Of a stretch of DNA of 64,000 bases, positions 19,223 through 30,842 are shown piece after piece. The notes below the pieces were generated by a model. It had not been told where the DNA came from. It made no database searches and saw only the letters and a program-made list of their open reading frames with translations. The position numbers were made by a program, and so were the translations under genes. Source of the DNA: Teratosphaeria epicoccoides (Eukaryota; Ascomycota; Dothideomycetes; Mycosphaerellales; Teratosphaeriaceae); NCBI GenBank assembly GCA_021401465.1, contig JADDMT010000017.1, forward strand, positions 124,001 to 188,000. Reading direction: 5' to 3'. How positions within the stretch are numbered: position 1 is the stretch's first letter; every line of letters begins with the position of its first letter.

Positions 19223-22200
19223 TCAATGTATCCGTCTCAACCCCTCAACCATACCCTTCAGCTCCTCAGTTTGAACCCCCAACTCCTGACTCAAGCCCAT
19301 CTGGCTCTGCTCATCCAACTCCAGATACCTTTCCACAACTTCTCCATCAACAAATCTGACCGGACCCTCTTCACCCATGTCTCTCACCTGACTCCTAAAA
19401 CCCCGATATTTTTCAAACGGCACATCACCCGGCACCTGAACCAGCTTTGCCACCTCCGTCTGCAGTCGAATTAGCAAGTCCTGTTTACCTGGCGCAATAA
19501 GGCCATAGAGGTAAATCGAGCCTTCCACGGTGGCGAGGAACGCTCGTGGAATGACGGGCGCGTTTGGTGAAATTTGGAGGTTGACCGGAATGGCACGGAT
19601 GCGGTTGACCATCTCTCCTAGCAGGATTTCTGAAACTGGCAGTAGACGTCGTCGGTCGTCTGCGCTAAATCCATTGATATTGTGCTGGAGGACCATGAGG
19701 TTGCCCTCTGCATCGGCCTGAAGGTATGTGTCGTTCGCAACGTTCGCGACAGCGGTAGTCCAGCATGTTTCAAAATGACGGGCGACCTCAGAAAGTGTAT
19801 CAGGCACACCTGCTCGTCCTTTCTTGTATTCAACAAGACACACAGACTTCATGAGGTCGGCGACGGCGATGATGTTGTTCGTGACGCATAAATCGATAGG
19901 CGCGGTGGAGGTACGGTAGGAGGCTTTTTTAAAAAGGAATGGCGAGCTTGGCGTCTGATACTCGAACGAGTATACAACGATCTGATCAAGTTATTAGCGA
20001 GCAAATCTTGTGCGTCGAGGAAGGAATGACCTACGGTCTTGATCAGCCCCGCCACGATCCTCCCGCCCTCCAGCACTCCCAAACATCGACAAGCACCTTT
20101 TAGCTGCTGCTCAGCAATAAGCTTCAGCTTGCGCTCCTCGGTGACTTCAAACACAAGTACGCGTCCTCTGGCGCTGCTCTCGTCCTGATCATCCAGGTAG
20201 GCGGTGCCAACCACAAATCTTTCTGCTGATTCGCCTGCTCCGCTACCGTCGCCCAGCTCACACCTAATGCAGCACTCCACCAGCTCGTCTGCATTAAGTG
20301 AATATGTGTGCAGCTCTTGGAATGCGACCTCGTCGACAAGCTTGAAGTGAGACTCCACGAATTCTTCGCCGGCGGTGAGTGTACGCTTGATAGTGCCCAG
20401 ACCAAAAGCCTTGAGCTCTGGCGAGTAAGCGATTCGTCGCACAGTCTCATGGACGGGTAATGTCTGCACATGTGTCGTGCGCTCTTCATCCACTACTGCA
20501 AGCTTCAGCTCGTATTCTCCTTCATCGTTCGCAGAAGCTATTGCAATGGCTGCAGGATATGCTTCACAGTCAAAGGAGCAGATCGATTGGGCTTTCTCGG
20601 CAGTCACAGCTGAGTACACTAGGCGACCTTCTGAGCCGTAGATAAGAGACGGATGTTCACAGGTGGCGAAGACGTTTTGTAAGCTTGAGGCAGATCCCCG
20701 AGGCAAAAGGGCGAAGTTGGGTTGTTGTGTGCCCAGTACGATGGACTTCCGTGCTGTAAATGGCTGTTGTGGTGAGCTAACACTGTAAGTAATGACATTT
20801 CCATCCGCCAGACCGACAAACAACATAGCTGGCTGCTTGGGAAGCATGCTTGCAACTGCTAGACTGCGCGGAACAGCGTAGCTATCGTCCTCGGCGACAC
20901 GCGCACTCGCATGCGACTCCAGCGTGTTCAGATCCATAACAGACACTTTGCTGTCCTGCCAGAAACCTGCTACAGCCGCATTTGGCAGCGACTCCGACAG
21001 TGCTATGCAAGACACTTGACTGGCACTGTCGAACTCCTTCTGCGCTCGGACGTTCACGTCATCGCCACCCAGATCGAGCGCGATCAGCGCCGCTCCACCC
21101 AGCGAAAGTAGTACATGTTCTCCCTGAGCAGCGACAGCCGTGATGCTTCGGCCTTGTGGTGCTGTCCAGCTGCTACTCACCATGCTGTCATCAGAGTCTG
21201 TCACCAGTACAGCAGAACTAGTGACCTGTACTGCGCGTCCATTCGGGAGATTACCAGCGTGTAGTGTGCTCTCATTCAGTTGGAACCCACCAAACAATTC
21301 GACCTCCTCCACCTCTCCATCCGCAGCAAATCTGAAAACTCGTGTATGACCAACAAAGCTGACGACCAGTGTATCAACGTAGCCGCGGCTTGCACTACTT
21401 CGCACTGAGAAGATCGCATTGACAGGCGCGCCCATCTCTCCAATCGACCCTAGGTCTTCCAAACCCACGCCCGACCTCACCGACCGCAGTGATCCGTCTT
21501 TGAACGCGCCAGAGCCAGTGACAATCCGCGCTTGACCAGAGGAGAACTCGTTGACAGGCGCATCGGATGATCTATTACCCATGTCCATCACTGTGAAATC
21601 CAAGATGGGTGCAATGTTCGGGAACGTCTGCAGCACTTCTATACTCCTCTCCTGGACCCTGATGATCTGACTGTCACCCTGATGACTGCCGACAAAGATC
21701 TTACCATCGTCCAGGTAGACAAGTGTGTTCGCTCTCGACGTCTCTCCAAGAACATCGATCTGGTGACCCGCATACTCTCCTCGCTCGTTTTGTTGGACGA
21801 ACAGAAGGTACAGCTTCCCATAGTCGTCCGCCAGGACATATCGCTGATCGTCGACGGCGCACCAGGTTACAAAGACAGTGGCTTCATCTAGAGGCTCGGC
21901 GTTCGTTATCCGGTAGTCCCATTCCTCGACATATGATATACTTGTCTCACCGACGATCAGCATCCCATACACTGGACCGGGCAGTGGTATTATGTGGGCT
22001 GCACCCAGTTCAACCTCACCAGTCACATCCTTACCCTTCTCCAGCTCAGCAGTCGGTGGCTCTTCCTGTGGACGCAAGCTTGGACTGAATTCCAGCTCTC
22101 TGACCACCAGTCTCATCTTGCCTGTGCTGTCCTCTTGCAACACGGCTAATTCCGGATTCACCTGCCGTGGCCCTGCTTGCCGCTTGTGTATAAACGCCGT

Positions 22201-22734
22201 ACTCCTGACCCTCATCTCGGGTATTCTGACTGGTATTGGATCCTGTAATTCTCCTATCTCGTTGTCTGCCGCTTTCCTCTTGCCCTTGCCTGCATGGGCG
22301 ATTGGTAGAATGTTCACGACACCCTCGTAACATTCTAGCGTCATGAATCGAGTGGTGGGATCTATATGGACTCTGTCACCCGATTGACTATCTCTTGCCG
22401 CCTTCTCTGCAATGTCGACATAGCTCTTTTCCGTACGCAGCTGTTTCTGCGCTGAATCCCACGACAGAGTGAAGTAGTGATAGCGATCTGTGCCGACGAA
22501 CAGATGATCGGTCCGACTCGTTGCCGGTTTGAGCTTCTCCAGTAATGTGACTTTGCCGTAGATGGACTTGTTGTGTTGGAGCACGAGCTGATCCGGCTGT
22601 GATTCTGAGGCGCTCCATATCTCTATCCGGTTGGCCTTGGCGACTATGAGGTCGTCAGAGCCGGGAGCGAGGAAATTGAGCTTGATGGCATGTCGAACAC
22701 TCGAAGGGCGGTGAATGGGCGCAAGGTACGCCAT
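19223..22734 (-). CDS. DDB1: DNA damage-binding protein 1 (CUL4 adaptor)
   Basis: Large three-beta-propeller adaptor that links substrate receptors to the CUL4 ubiquitin ligase; in filamentous fungi it is needed for UV repair and, in several species, for heterochromatin (DCDC) assembly. Exons 22734-20035 and 19981-19223 (53-bp intron) give 1152 residues, matching the family's about 1140. The N-terminal MMS1_N/CPSF-A propeller starts NFLAPGSDDLIVAKANRIEI; the C-terminal part has VTNNIIAVADLMKSV, ANDTYLQADAEGNLMVLQHN and SEILLGEMVNRIR, all family hallmarks. The intron is placed so that GLIKT joins IVVYSFEYQ. It is divergent to RPC5, with 278 bp between the start codons. Confidence 0.95.
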
Positions 22735-23012
22735 GCTTGATGATGAGCTCTGAGGTGAGAATTGGAGTCCTGCGGGCGGCTGTAATTCCAGCTGCGTGCC
22801 TTCCTAATTCGGCATGTGATGCTGAATTAACGTCCAGTGATTTGTGTCAGCCAATGTCTGAGGGCCAGCTGCTAATGTCTGGAATGGATGTATGGTACGA
22901 AGGAAGCTCCAATACCAATGATGACGCGACCCCACAATCGCGCCTGACGCGAAGCTCCCGCGTTTTCTGCATATTCGAGGTCACTAAACATACAGTGCCA
23001 CACTCAGCGAAC
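22735..23012. promoter_or_regulatory. Bidirectional promoter, DDB1 / RPC5
   Basis: 278 bp between two divergent start codons. It contains two identical octamers TGACGCGA at 22922-22929 and 22945-22952, each holding the MBF-like core ACGCGA. Whether they act is untested. Confidence 0.5.
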
Positions 23013-24143
23013 ATGGCGCGTAAGTCGCCTCATCATATTGCTCACTTCCGAACGAGGAAGGAACGCTCCAATGACTGACACTGTTGTACAGCATCAAGAG
23101 CAGGAGAGGACCAGGACGATGATCCAGTCACAGCAGAATACGATGTATACCTCACGCCCGCACTAGCAGAAGAAGTGTTGCTGCTCCAATATCCGAACCG
23201 ACAGCGCGGACGACCGTACAACATAAGGCATGGCGCAGCTCCGGAATGTATGCGCATCAAGCCTCAGTCTGGTCATCTTGAAGCCGATGTGCCTCTCAGT
23301 ACAAGTCACAACTTCAACAAATATCAATCGCTGAAGTGGGGCGATGCATTGAACACGGCGAGAGAGGTGCAGAACGAAAGCGGTACATACGGCATAGCAG
23401 GCGGCTTTGCGCCTATGAAGCCTCGGGCTGGTGGCAGAGTCCACTTGAAAGACCAAGCAGATCGTCTAAACCAGATACAGAACGACCTCGCCGGCGACTT
23501 CCACGGCGCAGAGGCTGAGGGTCGTGTGATGCAGCGCCAAACGCTTGGCGGGCAAATACAGAGGCACTGCGCTGCGCAAGGACGGACGACGATGGAGACC
23601 AACCCGATTTACTTCGTCGGCGCTTTTCGCGAGAATCAATTACACCTCACCAAAGTCAACGGGACAGTCCAGATGCGCCCACAGTTCCATCATATCGATG
23701 CCGAGGACCAGCGCTCACGCCTCGCAGCCTCCCGCGCTGCAGCTCTGGAAGGCGAAGCCAAGGCGCCAGGCGACCCTCGTGGCTTAGGTACGAGGCAGAA
23801 GCGGGTGGAAGAGGAGTCTGATAAGACGAAGCTGGAGAATCGACTGAAGAAGGCGCTAACCCAGGCGGAAGAAGAGAGCTGGACTCGGCTAGAGTACGTC
23901 GATGAGGATTTGGAGGAGGCATACGAGAAGTTTCGGGAGACGATGTTCGTCAAGGACGTGATCCGAGCAGGCAAGCTTCAGAGTAGCATGAACAACGAGG
24001 AGTTCGTGGATGCCATCAGTGCGCCGAGGAGGGAGAGTCCGACGAGGAGGAGAAAGAGATCATCGAGAAGAAGAGGCACGAATGATGGGGAGGAGGTTGG
24101 CGGCGCTGACGCGAATGGTGCTGACGCGGCTGGAGAGGCGTAG
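23013..24143 (+). CDS. RNA polymerase III subunit RPC5 (Rpc37/Sin-like)
   Basis: Peripheral subunit of RNA polymerase III that works with RPC4/Rpc53 in initiation and termination. The first exon is only 7 nt (23013-23019, ATGGCGC); a 72-bp intron GTAAGT..ACAG follows and exon 2 is 23092-24143, giving 352 residues. The protein starts MAPSRAGEDQDDDPVTAEYD. Family blocks: EYDVYLTPALAEEVLLLQYP, MRIKPQSGHLEADVPLST, NFNKYQSLKWGDAL and YGIAGGFAPMKP. The C-terminus is basic then Gly/Ala-rich (RRRKRSSRRRGTN). The tiny first exon is supported by the correct phase and the lack of any other ATG upstream of the conserved block. Confidence 0.88.
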
Positions 24144-26074
24144 TCGCAGTTGTCGCCGATCGGCAGTGAATATGCGCCAGCTGGTTCATGGCAAGCCTCG
24201 TGCGTGTCGTGCGAGCGCCTCTCATATGAGCAAGTTTGGCGACTGCATGGCACGACATGTTGCCAAGGCCCATCCATTGAGTCGCCGAGCAATGGCCAAG
24301 CGCCAGTGCGACAGCGCCCAGCGGCATAACTCTTGTCGACGCATCGATGATTCTCTATGTGCAGCGTTGGCGTAGTCCAATGACCAGCGACAAACACATA
24401 TGATTGCTGTAGCAGAATATTTCAAAATGAACAAACGGTGAGGTGGAGAGTAGGATGGCGGAAAGGAGCCAAAAACCCCACTTCTCGAGGATTGCCGTTG
24501 ACCACACTAGTACACTGATCAGGTTATCAGTAGCTGTACCTGCCTTTCCCGTCTCCAAGTCATGTGGCCCGATACACTTTTCTGATTCACGGTCACACGC
24601 CCTCTGCCAGAGCGCTATGGGGAAGCACACAAGAGCTTGCTCGAGTCGCTCGTGCGACTGAGCTCTTACGCACGAAGAACTACGTGGTCCAATCCCATCC
24701 CCAATGATGCCCAAGACATGTCCACAGACAGGCCAACTTCACCAGACGTCTCACCGCTGCCTACCCCTCTAGTTCTGATCAACCCATGCAAGGAACAACA
24801 ACTACGAAAGTCACCCCGTCGCAGCATCGAGGTCAAAGGTCTGCCAATCAAAGCTTAAACGCAGGAGCTAAAGCATTCCGCCATGGTCCGCTCTGGGATG
24901 TCATGCATGGCCTTGGCCGCTTGGCGGAGTGTGTCAGGCTGACTGGGCATTGCTGCTTAGGTACAACTCGCAGTCTCTGCAGGCTGCGCCATGTGGTTCG
25001 ATCACATGGGCACGTGTGAGGTTGCTTGTCGCTGGTGCGGATCAGCCGGATCGAAACATAGAAGTTATATAGATGAGCTGCCCAGCTGTTACCCTTACGT
25101 TCAGGGCGTGATCATTTGACCTCATCGTACGCCCTAAAGGATCACACTGTCAGATCTGGCACTTGGAGGTCACACACAATACAGCTCCTCGGCCTAAGCA
25201 TCAGATCCGCCGGACAACATGCTGCCTCTAGTGCCGGTCGTCATGCTCGCTGGATATGCTGCCCTTTACTTGTTCACCTGAACGCAGACGATGGGAGACC
25301 GTTATCAATTGGCTCGAGTGACTCTCCAACAATACATTTCACGTCGACGACCTCATGGAATGGTGCATTTGTAGCGACAGGACTTCATCAGGGTTAACCA
25401 TGGCTTAAACGAAATTCGAGACTAGACCACGTTTCGAGAGTTGTTAAAGTACACTTGACGATCGATCAAAGAGCATCCAGCCATGTCAATCGCCAAGGCA
25501 CTGTCTTGCTTGCCATCTCAAATGGACGACTGTCAGGCGCGGACTGTGCAAAGCTGGTTCCGGAGCACATATGGATGCTTGCCACAGCGGCAAAATCATC
25601 AGCAAGAGAAGGCCTTGACAGCAATGATCCAAGTATTTACGATAACGATGGTGCCAGGGATATACGGCGTTACGGGGATCTGGTCATAACTCCAGTCCAG
25701 TCATATAGCGCCAACCTTCACGCACGATCGACGATGATGAGTGTGGTAGGCTTCCTCGCACTGGAAGGGCAAACAGAACCGTTGTAGTTCAGGTCGGCTG
25801 GGGCAGCTTGCCTCGTGTATGGCTGTCAGACGTCAAACGACATGCTGGTCGCTCCCACGGCGAGGCCTGGTCTTTCGAGACTTGTCATGCTGCGATCAAG
25901 GGCCAGCGATCTCACTGCTTGGGACCGCGAAAGGTGGAGATTGGATATGCTCGGCTCTCTTGGCCTTTGAGCTGCCTGAGATGGATAGTTGGCTTACGAG
26001 GCAATTGGAGCAGTTCGCCCCAGTCAACGACCCAATGGCAGTTGCACCAGACAGACTGTCAGACTCATGCAGAA
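24144..26074. other. Intergenic, about 1.9 kb, no gene recognised
   Basis: Several ORFs of 60-140 codons on both strands, none with family resemblance, a signal peptide or a plausible spliced partner. It lies between two convergent genes, so it is longer than 3' flanks need. Confidence 0.45.
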
Positions 26075-26695
26075 TCATTCAGCCGCATCATCTTCCTCCT
26101 TCACTTCCATCTTCATCTCTTGTCCCACGTCCTCCCTCTCTGCACTCTCCCGTCCACGTTCCCACATCTTCTGCTTCGCCAAAAACTCCGCCTTCAACCT
26201 CATATACTCCTCATCCTCCACACAGCTCCTCCAAACCCCCTTGAATAACTCACTGATCGCCAACTTCTCCCCCCTCCCTTGATGGCTTTCACTCTTCGCC
26301 AATTCAACACGTTTGCCACCACCCTTCTCTACCTCCCTAGCACTCCGATCATACTTCCTCCCACCCTTATGATTAGCATACCGCTTCGCCCGCGTCATGC
26401 CCATCTGGATGAACTTCCGCGCCATGTCCGCTCCCACAAAGTCCTTGGCTTTGACGTAGAAGTCGAAAGCAGAGTTGAGGACATTGGAGGAGTGGGTGGC
26501 GATGGGAATGGTTTTGAAGCGCCAGTGCGGGAGCAGTATGCCTTTGTACGGTTCGAAAGTGAGGACACCTTGCTCGCCGCGGGCAATGCGGTAGGACATT
26601 TGCAAGTCTTGGTTATCTAGTGCTGGTGTCGACCATGTCGTTGGAGCTCCTGGATGGCTTGGCTCTGCTTTTGGTCTGCGGTCTCTAGGAGGCAT
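26075..26695 (-). CDS. DUF4385 domain protein
   Basis: 206 residues from the ATG at 26695; an upstream in-frame ATG (26761) would add 22 residues of weak coding character. The core YRIARGEQGVLTFEPYKGIL, LPHWRFKT and DFVGADMARKFIQMGMTRAKRYANHKGGRKYDRS are the DUF4385 signature, found in fungi, plants, bacteria and large phages. The tail is charged and lineage-specific, ending KEEDDAAE. Function is unknown. The scattered distribution of the family suggests past transfer between domains, but nothing in base use here marks this copy as foreign. Confidence 0.82.
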   Translation of the reverse strand: MPPRDRRPKAEPSHPGAPTTWSTPALDNQDLQMSYRIARGEQGVLTFEPYKGILLPHWRFKTIPIATHSSNVLNSAFDFYVKAKDFVGADMARKFIQMGMTRAKRYANHKGGRKYDRSAREVEKGGGKRVELAKSESHQGRGEKLAISELFKGVWRSCVEDEEYMRLKAEFLAKQKMWERGRESAEREDVGQEMKMEVKEEDDAAE

Positions 26696-26895
26696 TGATG
26701 ATGAGAATGTGATCTTGGCTTGAGTGGCAAGCAGGCCAGAAGGACAATATCTTGGAGTCACAGTCTCTTTGAGGCGAGCTCATTCCTGCTGCATCAACAG
26801 CGTATAAGGGCTACAGGGGAACTTGGAAGAGAGCGACCCCGGATGCTAAGAATATAGTATCTAAAATCACAAGAACTTATAACTGAGCATTCTTA

Positions 26896-27003
26896 GCGAG
26901 CGTGGTGCAGTTGGTTACCACATCTGTCTAACATGTGACTGATCCAAGGTCAGTAGAAATCGTTGCGCACAGAAGACCCCCGGTTCGAGCCCGGGCGCTC
27001 GTA
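26896..27003 (+). tRNA. tRNA-Val (AAC) with 34-nt intron
   Basis: Acceptor GCGAGCG (26896-26902) pairs with CGCTCGT (26996-27002) with one G-T wobble. D arm GTGCAGTTGGTTACCAC. Anticodon stem TCTGT (26923-26927) pairs with ACAGA (26969-26973), loop CTAACA..C, anticodon AAC at 26930-26932. The intron 26934-26967 sits at the canonical position after base 37. T arm CCCGG-TTCGAGC-CCGGG is perfect. Discriminator A at 27003, followed by T-runs that fit Pol III termination. Confidence 0.93.
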
Positions 27004-27005
27004 CA

Positions 27006-27031
27006 TTTATGATCTTTTTATCATTTTTCTC
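27006..27031 (+). terminator. Pol III T-run terminator of tRNA-Val
   Basis: Two T5 runs within 30 bp of the tRNA 3' end (ATCTTTTTATCATTTTTC). Confidence 0.6.
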
Positions 27032-27514
27032 TCTTGCCAGGTCCAGTGCAGCGTTTTGCCCTGGCTCGGTAGTCGCAGATTGCGGCAGATATCTCCGCGG
27101 AAGTTTATAGCTTCCCGCCTCCTGCGCTTGCCTTCTCCCGAGATCCTTCCGTTTGCAACCCTCACTGCCGTCCAGACTACTTCGATATGAGAGCCTGCCC
27201 TGCTGAATGCTTGTTACCGTCATGCTCGTCCTGACATCTCCATCTTAGTCACGGCGGGTTGCAGGCTGTGTGTTGCACCAATTGCAAATATGCAACTTAT
27301 TTATGATGTACAGACGAAAACTATCTGCGGAGCGCGCGTTGTAATCTTGCCTGCAACAATAAACAATCTCTCAGAGGGTATATGTATAGACTCAGCACGC
27401 CGATATTTAAAGAAACGCCTGCGCTTCATGTATGCCCGTTCTGCCGTTTCCAAATATCATACTCTTCTTGTTGATGCAAGGAAGTCGCTGAGCTCACCGC
27501 AGTCTGAGGTGCCA
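27032..27514. other. Intergenic
   Basis: Between the tRNA and the stop of the DUF3112 gene. Nothing recognised. Confidence 0.45.
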
Positions 27515-28977
27515 TCAAAATCCTGCTTTCGTACTCACTGGCCTTGCCAGCGATACTGTCGACGATATGGGTCTCAGTGCCCACCTGCCAGTCTTCGGAT
27601 CCCATCCCATTTCTGCATCGACCCCATTCACGCCAACATCCGCTGCGTGCATGGTGGATGACGACGGCGACGAATTCAGAGCCATCAGAGCCTTCTGTCG
27701 TTGCTCTTCTCGTGTCTGCGGTCCACCAGGCAGATCCGAGACTGACAGATTCTGCTGCTCGAAAGGCGGGTACGGTACCGTTCCAAACCCGTCTTCCGCA
27801 ATGCCCAAGCTGACGTTGTCGCGAGACACGCCGCCCCAAGATATTCTGCTCTCGCGGGACATCGAGCTCCGTTGACCGCCCCACGACACTCTGCCGTCTC
27901 TTCCAAGCCAAGTCTCGGATGGCGCGGTGAGTTGACGCATGCTGTCCCTGTGGCTGAAACCAGACTTTTCGTTTCCAGGCTCGCCAGCAAAGGTGAAGCC
28001 ACCAGCATAAGAGAAGGGTCCTTTGGCGCCATCCGGGATGTAGAAGCGCTGATCGATCCTGACGGCTAGCCAGAAAATAATGATAGAGATCTCGATTGTA
28101 AAATCAAAGACATAGAAGCACCACTTGCTGAAGTACCAAGGATGCGCGGGATCGGTACTGTCACCCTGCGGCAGATATAGAGTCGCAGCCCGCCAGGTAG
28201 CTCCAAGGCAGAGAAAGACTCCCGAGACCAGAACAATAATGCATTTCGCTCGCATGCTGCCTGAACCGAACTTGTCGACGGGTTTCTTTCCTCGGACGCC
28301 CGGCAGTCGTCGCGAGATCACTGAAGTCAACACGACGGGTATTGGGATGAACGAGACGACCATGTAGACCGTCTCGCCGTAAAGCTGGATATCGTGGATG
28401 GCATTCAAGCTGAATGCATCCAGAGTGTAGAAGGAGTAGATGACTGCGACGATTAAGCAGAGAATGGTTCCGACCACGACAACCAGGATGATAGGAAGTG
28501 CCAGGCTGAAGGGTGTCGACCAGCCGACATGTGGGTGTTGCGCCCGGACTATCCGTTGGGTGAAAAACAATTGGGCGATGAAAAGAAGGATGATTCCAGC
28601 ATAGACGAAGACCATGGCTGCTATGCCAATCTTGACATTGGTCGGAAAGTTCGCCCATACTATCCGTAAGGATGTTGCCATTATTCGAGTGAAGCAGAAT
28701 CCAAAAAGCATGCCGTTTATGACGAACTTTTTTCCGTGATGCATGTTGATCTTGAAGATGGTCATGTTGGCGGCAGCACATGCGATGAATGCCGCCAGGA
28801 ACACCGCGCATGCCGGTACATCTGGTATGATACCGGGCGTGAGACCCAGTGCTTGCTCTTGTGGTGGATAGGGTTTACCATGTGCGATCGCGACCTGCAG
28901 GTGTTGTTAGTCATTTGTATCATGATTATTGTCACAAGCAACAACAAATTTACCGCCAATGGATCTGGATAAGACAT
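27515..28977 (-). CDS. DUF3112 seven-helix receptor-like membrane protein
   Basis: Two exons: 28977-28954 (only 24 nt, MSYPDPLA) and 28894-27515, giving 467 residues. The intron (GTAAAT..CTGCAG) keeps phase 0 and yields IIPDVPACAVFLAAF, the expected start of the first helix. About seven hydrophobic helices follow, for example NGMLFGFCFTRIMATSLRIV, FSLALPIILVVVVGTILCLI and CIIVLVSGVFLCLGATW, then a long Ser/Gly/Arg-rich cytoplasmic tail with possible phosphorylation sites (SWGGQRSSMSRESRISWGG). Fungal databases often label this family 'family C-like GPCR'; the true biochemical role is not established. It is not the Ste2/Ste3 pheromone-receptor family. Confidence 0.8.
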
Positions 28978-30842
28978 CCCAAGACAGGTCTGCACGCTGG
29001 CCGATCAAGGTCTTGGATCGGCCTTGTCTAGATACAGCGTGTCAAGGCAGAAGGCAAAAGGTACGAAGGAATGACGAGAGTGCAACGGTCCAACAGCATG
29101 AGCGGACAAATCAACAAACAGCAGGATATTATGGATAATAACACAGATGCTCGTTCAAAGAGGATGGTGAACGGCGGAGATGGCTGAATGAATGCAAACA
29201 AGGCAGAGGTCGGTCTCTAAAGGCAGGCGCATATCTGTGAGAGTCAGTTGGGGAGCCGTACAACGATGACCACCGTTCCTTGCGCAAACGGGGCGGGAAG
29301 CAGTAGCCGCACGTCTATACGGTGCGAACCAGCCCATTAGTGGTCAGTGATGCGGAGTTGTGGTGGACATGAAGTTTAGTGTATGCAGAATGTATGCAGG
29401 AAGCTTCTGTCATCAATGACGCTGAGAAGGTCTGCAGGCATTCCATGGCTCTATGGATTTGGAGATGGTCGTGCAACCGTCGGCGACATCGCGAAATGTT
29501 TCAGCGTCCGTTCGTGTACCGATCCCCCTTGATCACGTCACGTTCCGATCGTTTTGACTGATGTGTTTTGATCGCGACACGACGCAGACTGTCAAGACAA
29601 GACTCAAGAGTGAAGATCCAATTTTGGACTTCCAGCCTGTGCAAGGGCAATCCCGGAGATGTCTCCAGACACCAGCGTGATTTGACGGCAAGATCCCAGC
29701 AAGATCTTGCATAGTGATGTGGCTTTTCCAGCCTCAAGGAAAAGTCGGCAAGAGTCATATTGACGGCAAGAAGTTCACGTGAAAATTGGAACTTCGAGAA
29801 CACAAGATTTGTCGAGTTCACAAAGCGTCCTATATGGCGTAATAATATGTATGTGACTTGGACGGTGGACTGCAGTAGCACAGAAGATACTATAATTCAG
29901 GCAAAGTCGTGCGCATTATTGCGCCCCGAGATTGGCAAGGCACGGACGGTAGCCGAGGAGCAGACCGATTGACTTTACCGTATAGGCATCCTCGGACCTT
30001 GAAAGCTTCTGCTATCGTGACCTTCCTTGCAAAGCGGCTGGACTGTCTGCTGACAATCTTCTGGAGCATCGATGACTGTTGCGCTTTTCGACGGATTGGT
30101 AGCATGAACAAACGTCCAGGCAAAGATTGATGGCAGGCTCGAGGTGTGCTGCAGCGGTGGCCGAACGTTGTGGAGATGTGCAGACGGAGAGATTAGACAT
30201 GGCATTCTTGCGTGTTGTTCTCGTTTACTCTCATGGTTGGCGACCGACAGTGTTCTACTATACGGCGTAATTGTGGAGCTTTTTGCCCAACTCCCAGCAT
30301 GCACGATACAACGCAGCATGGCCTGCTTGTGTTGCCAGAATCGCCCGGCTGATGGCAGGCGAGAGTCTCGCGATCGGAACCGAGTCTCCATGCAGACCCA
30401 AGCATGCAAGAAAGAAGGACGTACAAGGGTGACAATTGCCCGTGACGTAAGCCATAGACGTCGGCTGCAAAATCACTCCACTTCCAGAAACGTCGACCGC
30501 AATGCCCAAAGCTTAGATGCTGCGGTTTCGTGGCTGCCGTAGAGGTTCCCAGTAACAACAGTAGCGGCCGTCAATTATCTGATCATCTTGCGACTCAACA
30601 TGCCGAGTACCGGGACGGAGACCAAAACACAGTCGAACAAAGTTTGACACATTAGACTGCTCGTTGACTTTCTGCCGCGAGGACCGGCTGAGACCCGCAG
30701 CATGCATTGAGATATCATCTGCCATACTACAAGACATTTTCACCGCGACTCCTTGACTCCACGCATATTTCATCTCAACCCAAGATCGGTTCGTTCCATG
30801 TACAACATCAGCATGCGTTTAGCGACTGGTTCCCGTCGTCTA
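28978..30842. other. Intergenic, about 1.9 kb
   Basis: Upstream of the DUF3112 gene and downstream of MCM6. ORFs up to 144 codons on both strands with no family resemblance. Could hold regulatory sequence or noncoding RNA, but nothing can be claimed. Confidence 0.45.

Noticed and set aside
29501..29881. 126-codon minus-strand ORF between the DUF3112 gene and MCM6
   Set aside because: No family match, low-quality coding character, no conserved motif.
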